NCBI GenBank assembly: GCA_003024785.1 | Contig: PUQB01000571.1 | Span: forward strand, 62,001-126,000 | Reading direction: 5' to 3' | DNA: 64,000 bases | DNA from: Selaginella tamariscina | Lineage: Eukaryota > Streptophyta > Lycopodiopsida > Selaginellales > Selaginellaceae | Shown: positions 58,060 through 64,000 of the stretch, one piece after another | Layout of the letters: each line of letters begins with the position of its first letter | Numbering within the stretch: the stretch's first letter is position 1 | The notes under the pieces: model-generated | The model's input: the letters and a program-made list of their open reading frames with translations, nothing else | Database searches by the model: none | What the model was told of the DNA's origin: nothing | Position numbers and translations under genes: made by a program

Positions 58060-60705
58060 ACATCTAGTTATATGTGTTAATTGCAGGTGAATTAGATCAA
58101 AGAATATTTTGCACAGGTGAAGATCCATATTTAGCTATATATTAATAATATTTATATTATGCTTTACATTATATATTTATCAACTAAATTAAATGGTATA
58201 TTTAATAATGAATGTTATATTATTTAATTATATATTACAACACACACCTATATATAGTATGTATTATCTATATACGATTTACAATTAATAATATGATTGT
58301 TAATAACAACAAATGAACTTATTAAGAGTTAGTAAAATGTTCTTTCACAAGTCTAAAATGAGTAAAATAAAAAAATTTGGTATATGTACACATATTTAAT
58401 ATATAAAGATATTATCCTATTAGCACTACACATTTGATTGATTATACTCTTATAAATTTTTAGAAATTGTAATGTAGATTTATACTTCGGATTAATTTTA
58501 TAAGAAATTAATTAGAAGTTTGAAACTCTATATGAATATGATAGCTATATATACATAGAATTAGCATTGAATATAATTTTAATCATTAATATTTTACACG
58601 AAAGTGCGGACATCACAAAGCACTTCTTATTATCGGTGCGAAGGACTAAGTGTTTACATTTATAAAAGTAAATTATATATCATCATCTTGAAATAAAAAT
58701 TCAATAATTAAAGTGAAAATTTAAGAATATGTATACGGTTATTTATTTATTTATTTATTTATTATCATTATTCATGTATACGTATGGTTACACATAGAAA
58801 ACACACACAAATGGATAGATAGATACAAATTCATATTCGTCTCTCTATCTTTAAAATGGATTAAAATTCTCACATACACGTATAGTATCCCACATATGTT
58901 ATAGCGTGCGTGGTATGCAATATCAATGAAACATAAAATACAGTAACACAATCATGTCTTACATCTGTATGAAATGAATCATTTCAAGTATTAATAGTAC
59001 TATAATGATGACATTGACTATATTTATTTTGTATTTCTTGTAATAAATATTATTTGATTTAAGAATGTCTAAATTAATAACAATGTGTATTCTTTCACCC
59101 TAAAGAGAAATAATAAACCTCCCTAATTTAATAATAATTAATTAAATGGCCTAATTAAATTTAGTTTATTAATCCAATTATAAACCCATGTAATTTAATA
59201 ACATGTCTAATTTAATATTGTGGAAAGAAAGGAAAAATGGTCAAAACCCGCTTTAACCATCACAACCTAGTCCACATCTCATCAAATGAACCCTCGCCAG
59301 TTTTCTTGTCCTTGGCTTGCAGCTACTTTTCCATATTTGCCACATGCTCCTTATATGTAGCTAACTCTTTCTATTTCTCTACTATGAACATCTTTACGTT
59401 CCTAATGACTCTCCTGCAAAGAAACAATATCCTCATGATTACTAGTGTTATTGCTCATGAGAGTAGGACTTATGTTGTTGTGCCCAACTTGCTCATACAC
59501 ATCCAATGCCTCACTCAGAATTGGGTCAGGTTGGCCATGTGGGTTAGAAAATACCTCGAGAGATTATGATGTGCTAGGACAACCCAAATCTACTTGATCC
59601 TACTATGGACTTTGTGGATTCAGCATTAGGAGCTACTGAACCCAAGCAAACATGTGAATCCATTCCATAAAGTATCTCACTCACATCTAGTTGAGCTAGT
59701 TTATCTTCATCATCTAGGTTCTAAGGCATCTCCCTACCTTCCATGTTAGAGCTAGGGCCAACTACATCCCATTTATACATGTTGTGCTAGGACCACCCAT
59801 CGTGTCCTTCCTCCCATTAGGAATGGCTGAACCCAAGCAAACATCCCAATCCATTCCATGAAATATCTCACTTGCGTCTTGGTGAGCTGTTCATTTTCAC
59901 CATTTAGGTTATAAACACCTCATTCTACACGATGTGCTAGGGCCACCCAAATCTAGCTGAGCATATGCATGTGGATTCAGCATGTCTGCCTTAGAGTAGG
60001 TTTTCTCACTACTGTTACATGCAGGACCTCGTAATTGCAAGGTGCCAGCCTCCTCCAACTCGAACTTGATTATCTTGGTTAAATGCTCACCTTAAAAAAG
60101 CTTGTTTGTCCTCTTGAGTGCATTGAGTGCATTGAGTGGCCCACCCAATTAAGATGAGCCCATACATGCTTTGCTACATTAATTAGATGTACCTCTACAT
60201 ATATGCCGTTTGTCTCGGGATGGAACTGGTCATTAAGTCTACTAAGTATTTAAATAGATGTATATTTATCTAAATTAAAAAGCCTAGTTGCATTTCATAT
60301 TTGACGTTTATGGTATACAAGTTTAAGATATATAAGTATATTAGTAAGTTATATATTAAATAGTAAATTATTATTTATGAAAAATAAAATACATAAATAT
60401 GTGTGTGTGTATAAATATAATCATGTTTATACATGTATGTTATATATATATGAGTTTTCTAATATTTGAAATTAACTTATAAATTAAATTTTAACTTTAT
60501 ATAAATATCATAAGTATAAATTATAGCAAAGTTTATATCTAAACAAGGGTATTTGATATATAAGAGAGTTATTTATAAAAGTAATTAAATAAATATAAAT
60601 AAAATTTTTAATTAATTAAATATTATAATTAGATGCTGTGAGAGAAAGATAAAAAAACCATAATTACAAAATTAATGTACTAATAAAATATGAAATCTAA
60701 ATTAA
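58060..60705 (-). repeat. Inverted duplication, arm 2 (partner 14617-17256)
   Basis: The reverse complement of this stretch follows arm 1 through coding-like and non-coding parts alike. Differences are small indels and substitutions, for example (TTTA)n length near 58740 against 16575, and a duplicated CATTGAGTG word near 60120. The match ends within a few bases of the start of the broken gene at 57989 on one side and near 60705 on the other. Confidence 0.85.
59268..60260 (-). pseudogene. Second copy of the unrecognised gene remnant of arm 1
   Basis: Minus-strand counterpart of 15060-16096, with the same internal repeat units, the EEDMLNPQS-type and DVSEIFHGMDWDVCLGS-type text, and the coiled-coil end near 59268-59340 finishing DEMWTRL and a stop. 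The plus-strand frame at 59237-59569 is its shadow. Small indels give different frame changes from arm 1, so both copies decayed after the duplication. Confidence 0.45.
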
Positions 60706-60949
60706 AGAATTATATAATAATGCAGTTTAAATACATTCTATAAATTTAAAAATATTATAAATTTTTTAGTAAACTTACATGTAAATTCATATGTAACCAC
60801 CTATATATAAGTTTAAAATGTACGTTTGCAAGACACTCTTGTGCACTTGAGTAAAATGCAGGTTTGCAAAAGCACTCATGTGCACTGAGTTTGTGCCTTG
60901 TACATATTCCATTACTTGAGTTTGCCTATAAATGTTATAACACAATGGG

Positions 60950-61560
60950 ATAGGATGATTTTTGTACTATACTATGTTTGGACGACACCCAAGACAGATT
61001 TTGAGTTGGGGTTAGCAAGTAATAGGCCCATGATTAGGAAGCTAAAGATCTTAGCGTTGAGCTTAAGAATATTCAAAGTTTATATAAGAAGAACTTACAA
61101 ACAACTTATTAAATTTGCTAATGAGCACAAAAGCTTCTAAGTTCCAAATGGGAGATTATGTATATATTCGAGTAATATTTGCCACACATGTAAGGCAGGA
61201 CAAGGCGAGACACTCTTGTAAGGACATAATGATAAGTTGTCTCCTAGGTACTCATGTTTTTATAAGATTTTGGAGCATATCGATATCGTGGCAGGCTACC
61301 AAAAGGAAGAGGGTGCACTTAGTGTTTCATGTTAGTTAATTAAAGAGTACTCGTATTGTTATGACCCGTATAACAAATTAGAGAATATTTCCCAAAAAGG
61401 AATAAGCTAGAATATTCCTTAGACCTAGAACAACATGTGTACATAAATCTAGAAAAATCAAAAAAGGATATAAATCTATGAAATAAAAGGATTAAGGAAG
61501 GCTCTAATATAGATATGTGTGGAAGCCTTCATTTTTTGTGAGTAAAGTCCAAAGCTATAA
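60950..61560 (+). mobile_element. Gypsy 3' fragment with LTR remnant, same family as 49085-52827
   Basis: 60950-61350 encodes pieces of the post-integrase region (TDFELGLASNRP, FANEHKSFQMGDYVYIRV, SPRYSCFYKILEHIDIV) that align with 52100-52510. From about 61358 the sequence TATGACCCGTATAACAAATT and AAGCTAGAATATTCCT matches the LTR at 52627. The LTR copy is diverged and carries extra sequence. Broken and older than the element at 49 kb. Confidence 0.7.
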
Positions 61561-62139
61561 GTTGCACCTATTGTTGACATAATGAAAAATGTTGTCACAA
61601 TAGCTATTCCTCTAAGTAGCAACTTTAATTTATTAAGTAGCATCTTGTCCAATATGTTTCAAATCCTTAAGGTGGAATTGTAGTTATACTTGTATGTCAC
61701 ATTAATACATAACATCTCTCTCAATTATTCTCAATTAACTAGTACACATGACCACCGTTAGTGAGCTCAAATTATAAAATAATAGTTTATGAATTAATGA
61801 ACCCTTGATGTGAAAGTTTTTACTTAGTGCCACGAAGGCAGCTTGCCAAATGCCAACAATGGAATCCCTCTTTAGGAAGCCCCACGATATTTGGTAAAGT
61901 ACCCATATTAAGAACCCCACCTCGTGAGTCAAAATGTATGGGCTAGCTGAGTTACAAGTATCGTTCTTAGCATGGCGTGGATGAGGTGGCCAAAGTAAGG
62001 CCTCATTCACTAGTCTTGCTGAACATGAACTCGGACAATCCTTTCCAGGCTTGCAAGCGGGTTGACAAACCAAAGAATTGACTAACTCCTTGGATGTGAT
62101 GTACTAGTCACAAGGGAAAAAGCTTGCAACAATAAGGGT
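61561..62139. other. Unassigned DNA, GC-richer in its second half
   Basis: A 112-codon minus-strand frame (61735-62073) is not recognisable and has weak similarity in layout to 5880-6150 inside the solo LTR at 5 kb. It may be a diverged continuation of the LTR that ends at 62634. Confidence 0.35.
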
Positions 62140-62634
62140 ATGCTAACCCGAAGGTGGGACGTACCCCTGTCATGTGGAAGTTAGGGCGGCACAATGAAGA
62201 ATTATGCCTTCACGACACAAGTTTAACTTGCACTGGGAGTTCTTTTTGAACCAGGAACTCTCACTACATATACTCTACCTTATTTATGTGACAGAGCCCC
62301 CTCCCTTGTTTTCATAATTGAGTAAGTGTGCTGGCATGGACCCTTAATGAAATGAGGTGACCTAACTTACTAATCCTAAACCTAACCCCAAGCTATACTC
62401 TTTGAGAAAACCTAATTGGAACGTCAAATTGAAGAAGAGTTTTTTTAATGGAAGTGCTAGTTTCACCTAGAGTTTTTTGTAAATACCTAATAACACCCAG
62501 TTGAACTATCATTAAATATTAAAGTGCACTACGCGGGTTGTTTCTTCTACACCTAGGGTTCATCAACGTAACTCTGTAGGTAATAACTATCAACCTTCAA
62601 AATAAAGGGTCGAGTCATAGTAAAAACTATGACA
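62140..62634 (-). repeat. LTR end, same family as the solo LTR at 5045-6716
   Basis: CCGAAGGTGGGACGTACCCC, GAAGTTAGGGCGGCACAA, TATGTGACAGAGCCCC and the terminus AGTCATAGTAAAAACTATGA match 6154-6716. It ends TATGACA at 62634, where the purine-rich tract of the minus-strand gypsy element begins. The far end is not defined. Confidence 0.65.
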
Positions 62635-64000
62635 CACTCCTCACCTTTAAAAATGTCAACGTTCTCATTGACGTCCAACTCCAAGCCTAGACTAGATTAG
62701 AAAAATTAAATAAAAATTATTGCTAATCACTTTATGCGGAGTCAACAAAGAGTTAACAAGTTTTATTACCCCTCTTGCTTTATGTGCAACCAAGTAATTC
62801 AGAACTATCATTCACTAAATAACTCAACTGCCGAAATTTCTTTACGTTAACTAGAATTTATATCTGAGGCCTCTAATTAATATTGTTTGTCGGCTCCTAG
62901 ATTAATAAGAAATAAAGTTTGTTTTTAACTTGAGATCTCACCTCAAATTCCTTTACCAACTCTATTGCGTTTGTAGGTTTTTCAATAGTTCCCATGTTGA
63001 TTCTCATGCTGGATAACCCTTCCACTTGACAAGATACTTTAACTTATGTTTTTGTGGCCCATAAACCTTCCTTTTATGTAATATTGATTCGGCTTCATAC
63101 TTTTTCTCTTCACCAACTAGTTTAGGGTGCAAATGTAAGTTATTGTATCTCTCTGGCTATTCTCATCCTTGTGGAATGGTTTGAGTAAATTGACATGAAA
63201 CACATTGTGTATTACTCCCAACTCCGGAGGAAGATCTAATTCATAAGCCACCTTTCGTGCTCATTTTAACCTAGTACAAACCTATGTAATGCAATAAAAA
63301 CCTCCTCAAAGAGTCATTGGAACCTTTAGATTTCTGGTACTTAACAATACCATATCTCCAACCTGATACTTTACATCCTATCGATACTTATTGCACTGTT
63401 GACAATTCCTTCCTATGCCGTAGTCATTGCTTGACGAGCAACTTCCCATATATGGTACAACTGTTTAGTGAACTTTACAACAGAGGGAACTTCGTCTTTT
63501 GATAAAATCATACTTTAAAAAATACCACCCTTATTCCAATTAACACCTCCATTGGGTGTAGAGGCTACACATAATCTTAGTGTGTGTTGAGTTGTTGTAA
63601 CATATCTCAGTCATATTCAAGTGTTCAACCCAATCAAGTTATCCCTTGAATATAATATTTAAGATAGTCCTCGACTTGTCGATTCACCTTCTTTATTTGC
63701 CCATCTATTTATGGATGGTAAGCCGTACTAAATTTTAACATCGTACCAAACTGCTTCAACAACATTCCCCAAAACTTACCCGTAAATCGAGGATCTCGAT
63801 CTGATATCATCATTTTTGATAAACCACACTCTTACAATCTCGTGGAAGAACAATTTTGCTATTTGTTTCGCATTCACCATTTCTATAGTTGGAATGAAAT
63901 GAATAACTTTTAAAACCAATCGATTACTACCATGAGGGCATTGAGACCACAAGATTTTGATAACCCCGTGGCAAAGTCAAAGTAACACTTTGAAATGGTT
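62635..64000 (-). mobile_element. Ty3/gypsy element, 3' part, runs off the right edge
   Basis: Minus-strand translation near the window edge gives DFATGLSKSCGLNALMVVID, the start of an integrase core (family form: DFVTGLP...D-A-I-M-V-V-V-D). Further degraded core and post-integrase text follows down to about 63000, and a purine-rich tract (TAAAGGTGAGGAGTG) precedes the LTR at 62634. Broken; most of the element lies outside. Confidence 0.65.

Noticed and set aside
59237-59569. A 110-codon plus-strand frame with hydrophobic stretches
   Set aside because: It is antisense to the remnant in arm 2, whose minus-strand reading matches arm 1 and the gene at 57 kb.
1-64000. tRNA genes, rRNA genes, CRISPR arrays and bacterial-type operons
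   Set aside because: None seen. The tRNA-Met-like words at 24976, 49296 and 54449 are primer-binding sites directly after LTRs, not tRNA genes.
1-64000. A new multi-gene defence, metabolic or regulatory system
   Set aside because: No set of intact neighbouring host genes exists in the window. The genes seen are single broken members of families, and the rest is transposon-derived or AT-rich DNA.

Overview
This window looks like repeat-rich nuclear DNA from a land plant. The background is very AT-rich. It carries Ty3/gypsy, copia and CACTA-type elements, LTR elements primed from initiator tRNA-Met, a plant F-box/kelch-type gene with a 5'-UTR intron, and a RING-H2 remnant. A bryophyte such as a moss would fit the single-exon F-box coding region and the base composition. 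That is only an inference, because nothing here fixes the species. There are no bacterial operons, CRISPR arrays, rRNA genes or tRNA genes.

Layout. 1-940: start of an LTR retroelement on the minus strand, with its LTR. 1.1-3.9 kb: decayed CACTA-like transposase (copy A). 5.05-6.72 kb: solo LTR, followed by a purine-skewed tract. 7.4-14.4 kb: AT-rich DNA with a broken RING-H2 gene at 9.7 kb. 14.6-17.3 kb: arm 1 of an inverted duplication, holding an unrecognised gene remnant. 17.45-19.49 kb: promoter, 5'-UTR intron and broken coding region of an F-box gene. 19.90-20.93 kb: TIR transposon with a perfect 38-bp palindrome. 21-26 kb: gypsy remnant with a coiled-coil 3' region, interrupted by a miniature LTR element (TRIM-like). 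27.7 kb: small foldback. 30.5-31.7 kb: repeat unit seen again at 54.9-56.0 kb. 32-33.7 kb: gypsy remnant. 33.7-35.7 kb: CACTA-like copy B. 36.4-38.7 kb: gypsy remnant with a solo TRIM LTR inside it. 38.91-44.29 kb: chromovirus with both LTRs and a matching target duplication. 44.9-46.4 kb: solo LTR expanded by a 32-bp minisatellite. 46.6-47.6 kb: gypsy tail. 47.6-54.27 kb: CACTA-like copy C, split by a gypsy element at 49.085-52.827 kb. 54.27-54.84 kb: copia fragment. 56.7-58.0 kb: broken minus-strand gene related to the remnant in the inverted arms. 58.06-60.7 kb: arm 2. 61-64 kb: gypsy pieces, the last running off the window.

The strongest large-scale signal is a mirror order of three repeated blocks. 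The 14.6-17.3, 30.5-31.7 and 34.1-35.2 kb blocks reappear in reverse order at 58.1-60.7, 54.9-56.0 and 53.3-54.3 kb. The two outer blocks and part of the middle one are inverted. This suggests one old inverted duplication, later broken up by nested insertions, deletions and a local flip. I see no intact host protein-coding gene that I would defend, and no new multi-gene system. The interest lies in genome structure: nested insertions with exact target duplications, several independent minisatellites inside LTRs and coding regions, a triplicated splice-donor segment, and decayed members of small plant gene families.
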